This document shows, piece after piece, positions 34,654-54,430 of a stretch of DNA of 64,000 bases. Origin of the DNA: Tubiluchus corallicola. Lineage: Eukaryota; Priapulida; Priapulimorpha; Priapulimorphida; Tubiluchidae. The translations under genes and the position numbers were made by a program. The stretch's first letter is position 1, and the number at the start of each line of letters is the position of its first letter. Below the pieces are notes generated by a model. That model searched no databases. It saw nothing but the letters and a program-made list of their open reading frames with translations, and was not told the DNA's origin. The stretch lies in NCBI GenBank assembly GCA_030141605.1, contig JAQGDQ010000012.1, positions 620,001 through 684,000 of the forward strand. Direction: 5' to 3'.

Positions 34654-35505
34654 GGCAAGATTTAGAGTAAATTCTTCATTATTTTGTACAATTTGATTTG
34701 ATAAAATAAATATCGAGGAACATAACACAAACTAAAGGTGTTGTAAGTTATTATACTTGAAAGAATTTTAAAGAAATTGTAACGAGTAAATGTTTGAATG
34801 ATGGAGGTGATACGTCACTGCAAGTGGAATGTGGGTGGGACTGTGGGACCCAACAATGAGTAAATCCATAGCCATGAGAGCACTATTAGAACATATACAC
34901 GAAGTGTGATACAGTGTGGGTGCATGTGATTTGTTTCAAAAAATAGTGCACTATGAACACAATACAGATTTATATTCAAATTTCAATTCAGCAATGTGCA
35001 CCACTCATTGCTTTTCTGGTAATTCATAATCAAGCTTTCAAGTTACACTATTTAGCTGTTGAAGATTTTAGCTGTTTGAAAATATCAATTAAAGTTTTCA
35101 GAAACTGCTAATTGAATTTTTTGCTTTGATTGCTCTAATGGTGTGTGAGAACAAGCAATGTGTACATACTGTGGCATTTATGTAGCATCCGGTGGATATG
35201 TGTTTTCACCTGCAGAATAGCTGCGGGGAAGAAAATCAATTGGAAAAGCTGCAGAAAAAAGAGTAACGCATGTGCATCCTGCATAAATGGGTGTATTGAA
35301 AACAATATAAACCGATTTTATATATTCCACACACCCCAAAACACATGCGCATCTGGGTGCTATGTAAAAGCCACTTAATAATGACAAAATGTACATATAT
35401 ACTATAATGATGAGCACTTTTCAGCAGTCTTAACTACTGTACAAAAATGCTTTATAGTAAAATTTATTTATAGTACAATAATTTCAACTCATCACAGTCT
35501 TAGTT
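34654..35505. other. Intergenic between convergent genes
   Basis: 3' ends of the plus-strand exon (34653) and the minus-strand ASB gene (35506) face each other here. A cysteine-containing open frame at 35145-35378 has no supported function. The ASB polyadenylation signal is at 35463-35468 (tttatt, i.e. AATAAA on the minus strand), about 40 bp past its stop codon. Confidence 0.5.
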
Positions 35506-39039
<3,534 letters not shown>

Positions 39040-39637
39040 GGCTGCATGTTTAACAGCTCACCATCAACAACAACATACATGAAAAAAATAGTAACTGCGT
39101 AGGATGTTTGCTGGCTTCATCTGATGCAGCAGCTGAGGTGCACTATTTATGGATCAACCAAACGCCTGACCCATTAGGATGGAGATATTGCAAGTAATTG
39201 GCTGTTCAGGCTTCATAGCTGACATTAATTGGCACATTTATATAACCACTATAAAATGATTGTTTAGGTGGAATTAAAAAAAAAATATCTTGAAGTAAAG
39301 TGGTTAGGTATTGGCGTATTGACCTTCATTGATGAAGCATGCTTTTGCTTATTACATAATTGGTATGGTGAACAGATTACAAATGTATAACACTACAAAA
39401 GCATAAGTTTTCAAAATTACCTTATAATCTTTATAATGTATATATTATTTATATAATAGACACTGATATGGAATGAAAATTAAATTATATGCAAAGAAGA
39501 AGTACCATGGTATATCACATAAAAAATATAAATTAGCACAATTAACACTACGTATAAGAAAATAATGTTTGATAAACAAGATGTTTATATGTCCATTTAC
39601 GGTCATTCCCATGTTATGTTTACTTTATTTGATTTTC

Positions 39638-42002
39638 TCACAAACAGTCTCTCCGTCTTTGCTGTCGTGACTTATGAGCACTGAACAGCACTTGGTTATT
39701 GTACACATAAAACAGATTATCTGCCTCAGTCAGGCCAGGGTTATAATTTTCATACAGTATTCGGAATTCTAGATTATCATGTGTTCCACTGCACGGAAGC
39801 ACGCAACCTTGTAAATGTCCCCGTTGTTCTGCATTCTGATTAGTATTGGAAATGTGTTGATCTGCCTTTAAATCTGGTCTAGCATGGTTCTGGTTTAATA
39901 GACTAGTCCGCTGTTCACTTTGAAACTGATACGAGTCTTGTACACTTGAACACTGCACAGTAGTGAATTGGCCTGGATATTGATGGCTTTCTTGAGATGA
40001 ATTAGCTTCAGCTACTCCATGCAATCTGCAGCACAATAAGCTTGATTTAAACGATAAATGACTGAAACGGTTAAATACATTACAGTTAGAAAAAAACAAA
40101 AAAGAATGAAACAAGAAGTTTAGAATGGTTATTGTTTTTGAACTTTTATGTCTTTACTGTCAATATTAACTAGATAATTTCTAGCAAGTAATGTCATGTA
40201 ATCCATGCACGGTTACAACGGAAGCAAATATTGCAAGGGCGCTGGAAGTGGAGTAGGGAAGTGGGCAATATGGCCAACGTTAGTATCCTAACAACTTTAA
40301 CTGGTAATAGAGTTTATCATAAAGTGCATATTTTTTAAAGAAGAAAGCAACTAATAAAAACAATATTAAACAACTACATGCAGCTAAATATTCATAAAGT
40401 CTTTTGAGCTTTTGACAATTAAAATACAAACTGCCTAATCCAATGTTTAGCAGGAACAGGCACGTTGGCCTTTCTAGTGTCTACATGTATGTAATTGTAA
40501 ATTGTAAAGCGCAACGAGATTGCCGAAGTGATGTGCTCTCTACAAATAATAAATTATTATTATTATTATTATTATTACATAAATAAATTGTAATTGGTGT
40601 AAAATTAATGTAAAATAAAGGAGTGCCTGATGTAAACAAGATTTTGCACACAGTTATTAGTGTGAATAACGGTTAAGGCATACAATGGCAACAACAACGA
40701 CAGCGACGATGTGTGGTCAAGTGCAGGTTAAATAAATGACTATGTGTGTTATGCCGTGCAAATGGATCAAAGAAACAACATTATATGACTACATCAATTT
40801 GTAATAAATGTATACAGTTTTAGGAATAGTGATCAATAGTGTGCTATAAAAATGTTTTGACATGCAGGTCACAAAATTCATTAGAACTATATATAATGTA
40901 CTTTTCAGCAGAAATGTCTGTGATTTTATCATTATTTTTAAAAATAACGTTAGTAATTAATAAGCAAATGAATAAATCAATAAGCACTGAAAGTTTTGTT
41001 GTTGTCTCTCACTAATATTATTCCATTGAAATGGGCTCTACGTCTAAAATCTCCTGCATTCTTCTGGTTACACGAAATTATTTGCCAAATGCACACTGGA
41101 TTTGCAAGCACAAATGCCAGGCAACATCATTCACGTTTAAGGTATTATAAGTGGACAAATCTATAAATCAATTGCTCGAGTGCTGAATCAATTACTGACA
41201 TACCCATTTCCTAGATGCAAACTATTCATCCTTTTTGCAATTGGCACACAGTCGCTATTGTTATCATCACTTCGATGCCTTTTTCTGCTAAAAAACAGTA
41301 AAACAGTTTTCAATATTCAAAATAGTGAAAAGCTAAATAGGAACCTGCACAAATCTGGGTAAATACGGGGATATTGCGGGAGTGGATTGTAATAAAGCCA
41401 AACACAAAAAACAACAAAAATACATAAAAAGTCATTACAAAAAGACAACAGTAACATACATAAAGGAAAATAAGAGCAACCAGTAAAGAAGGCAGCAAAA
41501 AGAAGAAAATGGTAAAATAAATAATAAAGAAATCTGACAAAAAACAGTATAATAGTTTACATCTTCAAGACAGTGAAAGCTAGAAAAGTCAAATGTAAAA
41601 AACGACAAGATAAAGACGGTCATATACAGGTAAACAAGATGACAGGCAACAGAACAGAATAAAAACACAATAAAAATATTGCAAGTCTTCACTTAATTTT
41701 TCCAAATTTTCATTCTTATTTTCAAAGTTCCCTCTAACTTATTTATATTTTCCCCCTTTTCAAAGTGGCATTATTGCCTGTGAGTAAAAAAAATCCCCCC
41801 CCCCCCAAAGCTAGAAGCTTATGTGCATTTGCCCCTTTTACATATTGGCAATGGCATATGTGAGTAAAAAAGAGCAACAAAGCTAGAGGCAAAAATTATG
41901 GGAATCAATATAAAATAAGCATCTTCAATCTTTATTCGTTAAATCCAAAAGCTCAAAAACAATTAAACATGAATGGTGCATGTACCTAGTAGCTGTCGCC
42001 AT
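39638..42002 (-). CDS. Two-exon gene of unknown family
   Basis: Exon 1 (42002-41986) encodes MATAT plus two bases before the donor gtacat. Exon 2 (40025-39638) follows the acceptor gtgctgcag and completes the codon to give MATATRLHGVAEANSSQES. The join is in frame and gives about 134 residues, ending HKSRQQRRRDCL before the stop. The middle is glutamine/serine/asparagine-rich (SYQFQSEQRTSLLNQNHARP). The C-terminal part looks more structured (HDNLEFRILYENYNPGLTEA, DNLFYVYNNQVLFSAH). No signal peptide or membrane segment. The matching phase, a start in good context and the length of exon 2 support a real gene. I do not recognise the family. Confidence 0.6.
40026..41985. other. Intron with (TTA)n and diverged tandem repeats
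   Basis: Intron of the preceding two-exon gene. It contains a short (TTA/TAT)n tract at about 40549-40576. Two related copies of a segment built around aaaaaacagta...agtgaaaagct lie near 41288 and 41535. A pair of related blocks lies at about 41750-41885, each with ttgcc...gtgagtaaaaaa...aaagctag and one carrying a run of about 12 C. Confidence 0.5.
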
Positions 42003-42921
42003 TTCCTCAACTGCGCTACGGGATGCCTCGTTCCAAAACGAATAACTTTTTAGCAATTTTTTACATGATTTTGAAGAAAATTACTATAACGGCAGATTTG
42101 TTTACAGGCAGCAACGGTAGTTGCCACATTGGCTCTTCTGATTTGTCTGATATCTTATCAAGGTGACACCACTGTGAAACCCAATTAAAGAAAGGGAAAC
42201 TAGTTCAACCACGACTAAAACGACAGAAATGGATCGAGAAGGCGGCCGAAACTGAAAGCTGAACGAGTAAATTTGACTGCGTAAAATGAGTAAGAAGGTC
42301 GCCATTTGGACCTATTTAGATGTTAGGTCTAATTCTGCAGCTACTACAAATGCAATTACTCTATTAACTAATCACTCTTTGCATTTTTTTAAAATTATCT
42401 CACTCAGTTGAGAATATTCCCATAATGTTTTTTAGATTATAAGTGAACAATTTCGATTGAAATTAAAATTTCAAAAAATAAACTGCTGTTACTAAAGTGA
42501 ATAAGTGACGCTCTCTTTTTAATTTCAAATAGCAAGTCCTGTCTTGATCATGTGACAGTAAAATGCAATCAAATAATTATACAGTTAGAAGCTTACAAAA
42601 CTATAGTTATTTTAAAATATAGTTATTTAAAAATTCCTTCGAAGCATGTTCAATGATTGATAGCTGAATGCTATCAATTCAAAATTCTAAACAAAATACT
42701 AGAAAAAACTAACCAACATAATCAAATTAGGTGGTCTTATCTTAACTAAAATAATGATGATTTAGACACTGTAAGGCCAGAATTAATAAACTGACGATTT
42801 GATTTATTATAATCAGCAATAATAACTACTAACCGAACGGTTACATATATATATATATATGTGTAATATGTATAAATATATATTAATTATATTTAAGTAC
42901 GAAAGGCACTGAAAAATTGTG

Positions 42922-43135
42922 AGCTAGCCTGGATTAGAATCTAGATACTGTATGCACGACTTACAATTAATTCACAAGCTCAGCTGCCATTTCAGCTATC
43001 ACTTTAAATTTAGATCGTCTTAATATATTACAATATTATTAAGGAAAGCTATCTATATTATGCCCACAGTGAAACTAGACGGCTTGGAGCATACAACCTG
43101 TAATTGTAAGGTTCGCATTCTAATCCTGACTGGTT
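42922..43135. repeat. Two inverted tRNA-SINE-like remnants
   Basis: On the minus strand 42990-42922 and on the plus strand about 43078-43135, both segments carry taattgtaag followed by a B-box-like ending in attctaatcc, the second as ggttcgcattctaatcc. This suggests a pair of tRNA-derived SINE copies in opposite orientation. A-box matches are poor. Confidence 0.3.
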
Positions 43136-45360
43136 CAAAATTATGAGGTACGTAACATTTGGGCATGGAACACTTGGGCACGAGACATTTTGGCACTAGT
43201 TGTAGGCCTACCTAATTTTTTGCTTTTGTATATTAAATTTTTAATGACTTGTTACAGTTTTCTGACTCTTACGATATTTTTAATTAAGAAACACTTAATG
43301 ATCATCACTTCACTAAATCAAACAGGCAGTAACAATATACACGTATCATAATTTAAATTATAACAATGAAAACCTTGACTCTGACTAGGTGACTCTGCAC
43401 TTAATTTGCGATTTTCCACTTTCAGTAATATGCGTAGTTTTTAAAATGAACAAAGCAGAAAACGCTGTTAGGCGTATATTAGCATCTTTAGCAAAATATG
43501 ATAGTATTTTTTTATCAAAAATATCTAATATATCACAAAAATGCTTAAATAACAGAAATGTGTTTCATAAAAAAAGTACACAGAGTTAATTTAGCGTTAG
43601 TAAAACTAGTGCAGCAATTTAACTAGACTAAGTACGTGTCATTATAATCAGGGCTGGATTATCCTGCGGGCTAATAAAGGCTGCAGCCTATAAGGCCCTC
43701 AAGCTTTGGTAATATTTTAAAAAAATCTGTTTCCACTACGGTTGCGTTGTAATATGTGCTAATTTGGTTTGCAATAAGTAGTAAGATAGTTGTATTTTTT
43801 AAAGAATATTTTATTGATAAACAAAATATAACATGTAAAAGCTATTCTAGTTTATTATTATTGCAATACTATATAAATACCACCCAATACATCTTTCAAG
43901 CAATGTAAATATAGATAAAATATCACGAGTAAAATAGAATCAAGACGACCGGGTACGGGCCAGGTAAAGAACGGGTGGCTCAGTCTGAGGGCCCCATAAT
44001 TTCTTTAGCCGAAGGGCCCAAAAAGTCACAATCCGCTCGAGCGTTGCACACACTAGTACATTATTATATACATTACTGTTATAATGTATACCATAAGTTA
44101 TTGAGCGCTTCGTGTGCTTATAATTAGAAGAAACGACGTAGAATGTGTTACGTGATTGTACGTATTAGCTGCCAACCCGAAAACTGCAGAAATGTAAATC
44201 GTGCAATTAATTATCCAAGTGATGTGATTAGCAATAATTGTAAGCTTTTTTGCTGTACCTGTTGCAAATGATAATAATACCCTCAGCAGCTGTGCGGTAT
44301 AAGGAATGATAGTTTTTCCAGTTTTAATTACACGATTGTACTCATGAAAATAATTATTTCTTTTCTATGAAAAGCTTTACATGTTCTAAAGTCACATAGT
44401 AGGCTAATCACTACCATGCAATGAACAACAATTCCCATAAAACTGTATTATATTCTTGCATGACGAGTTAGCGCACTGATGAACGTCGGCACTCACGCCC
44501 AGGTGACCCAAATATTCAAATTTGAGCACTTACAATAACATTGCTGAGTGTACATCTAACTTCATAAATCAGTTCATAAATGTCTTAAAAATAAATTGGA
44601 AAAAACTGAGCTTACACAAAAAACTTTGTGCACTAGCTCACGGTTTAAGACAGGCAGCTTTGGAAACTACTGGTGCACCTGAAGTCAGTAACCTCTTATT
44701 TCAAATATTTAGAATGCTACTGACAATGAATAACCATTTAATAGTTTAGTTTTGGTGAGTCTTGACCAGAGACTAACACAAATACTTTGACCCAAATTTG
44801 ACCTGATCAATAATGCATAATTGCTTGTGCAATGTCATCTAATAATCTTGTGTGCTGCATCAGAAAGTCATACTAAACAACTATAACAACAACAAAATAC
44901 AACTTAACAAACTTTGTTAACAAACATCTTATACATTTGTATTACTATTGTGCCAGTGAAAGTGATACTAACTTCAATTGTTAATAATTAAATTACTGTA
45001 CAAATGTTGCACGCTCACTTATAATGCTTCACTTTACACATAAGATATTCAGGAACTGAACAAGTTACTGACATATTTAACTCAGTTTTTTCAGAGATTT
45101 TTGAGATTTTAAATATTGTACTTGAAAGTTTTTAGCTGCTTTGATAATTAAAAACAGCAGAAACAAATTAAAAAATTAAAGTCATGTGGCGCGTAACATA
45201 ATGTAGCATAGACTGACTATGCTATTAGCTTTACAAATACCTTGCACTTCATTAGATTAGCAGACCAAGTTGATGATATTACAGTATTTGAGCAGTGCTG
45301 TACAATGCAACACAGATTTTACATCTGATTATACTATCAGATGCATAAGCAATGTGGCAA

Positions 45361-45654
45361 TTGAAACATTAGTAACTTTAAAAGTGGTCTATTCCAATAA
45401 TCTTAGAATACGCTAAAAAAAAATTTTTGAATAGCACAGAAAGGTTGAAAAATTGCTTCTCAGATTGATATATTTTGAAAACAAGTGATAAAGGGCAATA
45501 CTTTTATTTGAAACATTAGTAACTTTAAAAGTGGTCTATTCCAATAATCTTAGAATATGCTAAAAAAAAATTTTTGAATAGCACAGAAAGGTTGAAAAAT
45601 TGCTTCTCAGATTGATATATTTTGAAAACAAGTGATAAAGGGCAATACTTTTAT
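45361..45654 (+). repeat. Tandem duplication, 147-bp unit, two copies
   Basis: Copies start at 45361 and 45508 (ttgaaacattagtaacttta) and end with aagggcaatacttttattt. I see essentially one difference (atacgc versus atatgc), so the duplication is very recent or conserved by conversion. Confidence 0.93.
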
Positions 45655-46348
45655 TTATTTTTCTTCAGAAAAATACAAAAGAATTTATTTCTTGCTAACA
45701 CTATACTATCAGTGGTCTTTTACAACACTTTGGAACTTTAAATGCTTGCACCCACTGTTATATACCACAGACATATTCACAATTTTTTGCTAAAGCACCA
45801 CAAGTAGTTAATAAAAATTGCTATGAAGTGAGCAAAATAATATAGTTACTAAAGCAGCTGAGTAAGACAAAAACTGGCAGTGACATTTCTAATTCTCCAT
45901 TAATGGTGGCACAAAGCATTAAAAATTTATAATGCCCTGTCACAGTGCCCCGGAAGCAATTAATTAACTTTAGTGCTTTCCCGAAGTTTATAAATGACAA
46001 AATTTTTAGAAACAAATTAACTGCACTGATATTAACAAAATTGAATATGAACCTGCAGTACACACTATTAACGGTCGTGTCTTTTTGCATGTTTCCTGCG
46101 CATGACACCATTGGTCTAATAATTGAGCACTTTTATGTGATAACATCTTGAGAACTTCCTAGTACATTGGACTAAAAGCTAAGTATCCTTTACTCAGTTC
46201 CACATGATGATTATTAGATCACTAGAGTAGACTAGACAAAGTCATAATAAAGTTGATTCGCCAAGGTACTGAAGGCATAGTTACACAAAATACATGATTG
46301 ATATAGCCGAGTCTGTAATATTTACAGTTTTGTTTAACTATTCTTTTG

Positions 46349-50262
<3,914 letters not shown>

Positions 50263-51548
50263 GTTGATCGTATGTAATTTGTTTCTCCTTCAGTAGGTGG
50301 CGCAGTGCTCTTTGTTGCTGATGCTGTTGCACTCTTGTAACACTCATTCTCATCAGTAGCTCAGTTTTGAAGTTCTGTAAGCTTAATTTGTAATTTCGTA
50401 AGCGCGAATTACGTTAAATGGTATGTCTGAGGTAACTGTCAAAAATTTTTGTCTGAAAACTTGCTGTTACCTGACAAAACTACACATGATTCTTGTTACT
50501 AAACTTGGTTGCTGCAACAGATCTTCAAAATGTAATGTAATAAATTTATTTATTTAGCGCACTACACCATTTAAAATCTCAGCACGAATCACCTGAACAA
50601 TAAAATACATATAAAATTCATGAGAAACATAAAATTTAAAAGACATTAAAAATAATTCATCATAAAAAATACAATCTAAACAAATGTGTTTCGAGATGTT
50701 TAAAACAATCTTAATAATTAAATTGTCATTAATAATTGAACAACTATTATTTTACTATACTTGAATAATGTACTTACTTTATAAGTTAGTCATCCATCAC
50801 ATACTAATAAGAAGTGGGCACCAAACACTTGAGTTCGAATTCAATTTGAATGTAAAATTATAGATTTGAAAAGTTTAGCACTTCAACTTGCATTCGTTAT
50901 CATTAAAACGTTTAAAATAATGTAACCAGCATAATTTAGCTGCAATTTCTGTGCAAAATTTTTAAACAAATTACTGTCAAACCTCGTTATAACACCCCCT
51001 TTATAATGGCAATCTTGGTTAACACATATACTTTTGGCAAAACAAAATGTCTACATTTGCATAGATGTGTATGTATTAATGCACCTCATTCTAACGTCAA
51101 ACTCTCTTAAAGCCAACTTTTTTGCAGTTTCAAAGTAGGCGGTATAAAGAGGTTTGACTGTATCGGTGTTTTTATTGCAGAATAAAATCAAGTAATATAC
51201 ATGATCTTTGTGAAACATACGTTTTATTAATGATTTGAAAATTTATTAGAAGATCTTTAAAGCTGAATTCCATTCGACTTGAATTTGCCTTCAGGTAGAG
51301 AATGCTCACCCCTAATAATATTTTATGAAAGTTTTTATAAATTGTTAGTTGTAACATTAGTGAATTCACAATTTTAATAATGCAAATATGAAACACATTA
51401 TTGAAAGCTGTAAAACGATTAAATTTTGATTAATAATTACAAATACATGGTAGGCATATATAGGCTAAATGTGGGCCGTAAAACGCATTAGACACAAGCA
51501 TGAATTAATGTTTGGTTAAATTTTAAATATACAATGTTTGCATTTCAG
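50263..51548. other. Region between NDUFAB1 start and F-box genes
   Basis: NDUFAB1 reads leftward from 50262 and the F-box genes read rightward from 51549, so this interval holds the NDUFAB1 promoter and probably the F-box one. A possible plus-strand 5' exon ends near 50419 at gttaaatg followed by the donor gtatgt. That ATG would not keep frame with the F-box exon, so it could only be 5' UTR. A MITE occupies 50974-51160. Confidence 0.4.
50974..51160. mobile_element. MITE with pogo/Tigger-like inverted ends
   Basis: The left end reads ctgtcaaacctcgttataac and the right end, reversed, reads cagtcaaacctctttatacc: about 20 bp with few differences. Both ends are flanked by the dinucleotide TA (50972-50973 and 51161-51162), the target duplication of Tc1/mariner-type elements. 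Length is 187 bp with no coding capacity. TIRs of the form CAGTCAAACCTCGTTATAACG are typical of pogo/Tigger elements in many animals. Confidence 0.8.
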
Positions 51549-52381
51549 GACCAGCAAACTCTTTAGCTGGAAATGGAGTGATGTGGGATTTATTACCAGA
51601 TGTTCCTCTATCTCGCATATTTTATTTTTTGGATGCAGCTAGTCGTTTACTTGCTAGTCAAGTTTGTCAGCGTTGGCAACATTGCATATACAACAGCTCC
51701 ATTTGGGACAATTTCTTCTACGACTGCATTCTGGTTCAAAAAGCAACTCAGGACAACTCTTTGTACAACTGGGACAGATTTCACATATCCATATTTGAAC
51801 TAGTTGCTACATATTGTCAGAACATTAAATCTGTCACATTTATTAACATAATTGCAGGTGTGGACGTGGAAGTTTTTGAGCAACTAGCTCAGTGTTGTGA
51901 TCAACTGACGTCACTCACCGTGTCTGTTTATGATCCAAAATTTAGTGGGGTTTCTCTTAGACAGTTGCAGAACAACTTGTGGGAAGTTTGTATTAATAAC
52001 AAGAACTTGAGAGCTTTGTCAGTAACTGGGATTAATTTGACACGTCAGCCTTTCAAATCACAAGTGCGAATATATGATATTTTTACAACAAACCTGTCTA
52101 GTGTTCTTGAGAAGTTAACCATCATTACTCCACCCCAGCCAGAGAGAGGTTCGGCACCACCTCATATTCCAGTTTTGAGCATGGCTGGAATAAAAAATTT
52201 GCACAAACTGCGACATTTGACGACTGCTTCATATGAACTTGACATGAATGCTCTCAGACAGTTGGCAGATCATAGTTTAGAAGAGTTAGCTGTTGTATGC
52301 ACTGGCAATGAACATTTGTTACAGGAAGATGCCTTGCACAGTTTGTCACTGCTGAACATATCTATAGTGAAAGAATGCTGA
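51549..52381 (+). CDS. F-box protein, first of a tandem pair
   Basis: The exon begins after a good acceptor (tgcatttcag) at 51549. The first ATG is at 51581 and the frame runs 266 codons to TGA at 52379-52381. Residues 1-45 are an F-box (MWDLLPDVPLSRIFYFLDAA, SRLLASQVCQRWQ), the Skp1-binding module of SCF ubiquitin ligases. The rest has leucine-rich-repeat-like periodicity (LAQCCDQLTSLTV, LRQLQNNLWEVC, LRALSVTGINLTR, LHKLRHLTTASYELD) and is presumably the substrate-binding part. The frame is also open upstream of the ATG back to the acceptor (PANSLAGNGV), so an upstream coding exon ending in phase 1 is possible. AATAAA lies near 52583. It is clearly paralogous to the next gene. The exact FBXO/FBXL family is not recognised. 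Confidence 0.8.
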
Positions 52382-52701
52382 AGTTTCTGGTGTACAAGAG
52401 CAACAAAGGAAGATTTGCTTTCAACTATAACGACAAAAGAAATTTAGTAACTTCTGAATTTTGTTTGTTTGTGCGTTAATTAGGCAGACTACCATCCATT
52501 TCTGATTTTAAATAGAATACTTACATGCAGCATTGGAAGTGATTGTTATTAATTGTTTATAATTTTTAAAAACCGATTCTAAATAAACTGTATAAAAAGT
52601 GTGCGATGGTTTTATACAGTATTGGCGAGTTTTGAATTATGCATCAATGTATTTGTAAGCTGTTTAATGCTGTATTGTATTCTGGTGTTGTTACTGTATA
52701 G

Positions 52702-53555
52702 GAAAGTGGATTATTCAAATGTGGGAAGCACTTCCAACTGTTTTTCTTACTGAAGTATTCAAATATCTTGATGCTGGAAGTCGGATGCTGGCAGCACATG
52801 TCACACAAAGGTGGCAAGAATGTTGCTCACAGAAGATTGTTTGGCGTAACTTCATTTACGATTGTGATATCATAATGGTCACTGCAGAGAGAAATCCAGA
52901 CTACAACTGGCCTGCATTTCGTGATAATTTGGCAGAAATATTATCAAAAGTTGCTGGTTTTATTAAAATGGGATCTGTGCTCAATATCATGCATGGAGCT
53001 GACGTTGAAGTACTCGAGTCACTTGTGATTAACTGTGAAAACCTGCACTCGTTGCACGTCTCTTCACGAAATAATTCCATGAAAGGCCCGTCATTGCGAC
53101 AGTTACAAAATCACCTCAGGCATGCATGCTTGAATAATGAGAATCTAACAACATTGGCTGTAGAGAATATTAATCTTACTAGAGAACCTTGTGATGATCG
53201 GATACAGCTTTACAATTTTTTAACTCCACACCAAGGACAGAACTTGAAAGAGCTCCTAATAACAACACCTCATGCAGTTGTCAGAGGTCGTGACTGTCCT
53301 CCCCATGTCCCAGTTCTCACCCTAGCTTGTCTCAAGTGTTTGGAAAATTTGGAAAAGTTAACAACAGCCTTACATGAATGTGATGCCGATGCAATTGAAC
53401 TTTTGTCAGGATACAAGCTAAATGAGCTAAACCTGTTGTGCAATGCTACTGAGGATTCAGTTTCTGTCATGCAAAGACATACATCATTCTGGCAGGTTGG
53501 TCAAAAAGTCAAACTTAAGCTGATTTCAACAAAATCTAAGTGTGATGCATGTTAA
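52702..53555 (+). CDS. F-box protein, second of a tandem pair
   Basis: The exon starts after an acceptor (ttactgtatag) at 52702. The ATG at 52719 opens 278 codons to TAA at 53553-53555. The F-box is at residues 1-45 (MWEALPTVFLTEVFKYLDAG, SRMLAAHVTQRWQEC) and LRR-like leucine spacing follows. It shares with its neighbour the landmarks GADVEVLE/GVDVEVFE, LRQLQNHLRHACLNNENLT, INLTREP and PPHVPVL, so the two arose by tandem duplication. As in copy 1, the frame is open from the acceptor in the same phase. The C-terminus is longer and lysine-rich (VGQKVKLKLISTKSK). Intergenic distance from the first stop to this acceptor is about 320 bp. Confidence 0.8.
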
Positions 53556-53779
53556 ATCACTCTAGTCCAGCTGTAGCCAGCATTTTATTCTGATTTTATA
53601 ATATTAAACCATAATTTATGTTGACTCTTTAATAAGTTTGTTATATAGAATTATTAATATTTGGGTATCGTGCAATGGACTGTTGTTAAATTTGTTGGCT
53701 CCTTTTTTTACTTTTATAAATTAAATGTCTGAGCAATTATTATTTATTTTTGGTAAATTAGTGTATAATGTATGTGACA
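53556..53779. other. 3' region of second F-box gene
   Basis: AT-rich 3' untranslated sequence; no perfect AATAAA stands out close to the stop. Confidence 0.4.

Positions 53780-54430
<651 letters not shown>

Larger units (their letters stand above)
42003..46348. other. Intergenic, repeats, no firm gene
   Basis: Region between the unknown two-exon gene (starting at 42002) and the 3' end of NDUFAB1 (46349). Weak coding candidates are a plus-strand frame from 43447 (MNKAENAVRRILASLAKYDS, about 47 codons) and one at 44522-44746 (with KKLCALAHGLRQAALETTG, no ATG at its start). Both have protein-like composition and no recognised domain. SINE-like remnants (42922-43135) and a 147-bp duplication (45361-45654) are listed separately. 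Confidence 0.4.

Noticed and set aside
35145-35378. Cys-containing ORF that looked like a small zinc-binding protein
   Set aside because: Cysteine spacing matches no finger I can name, and there are no splice or start signals of note.
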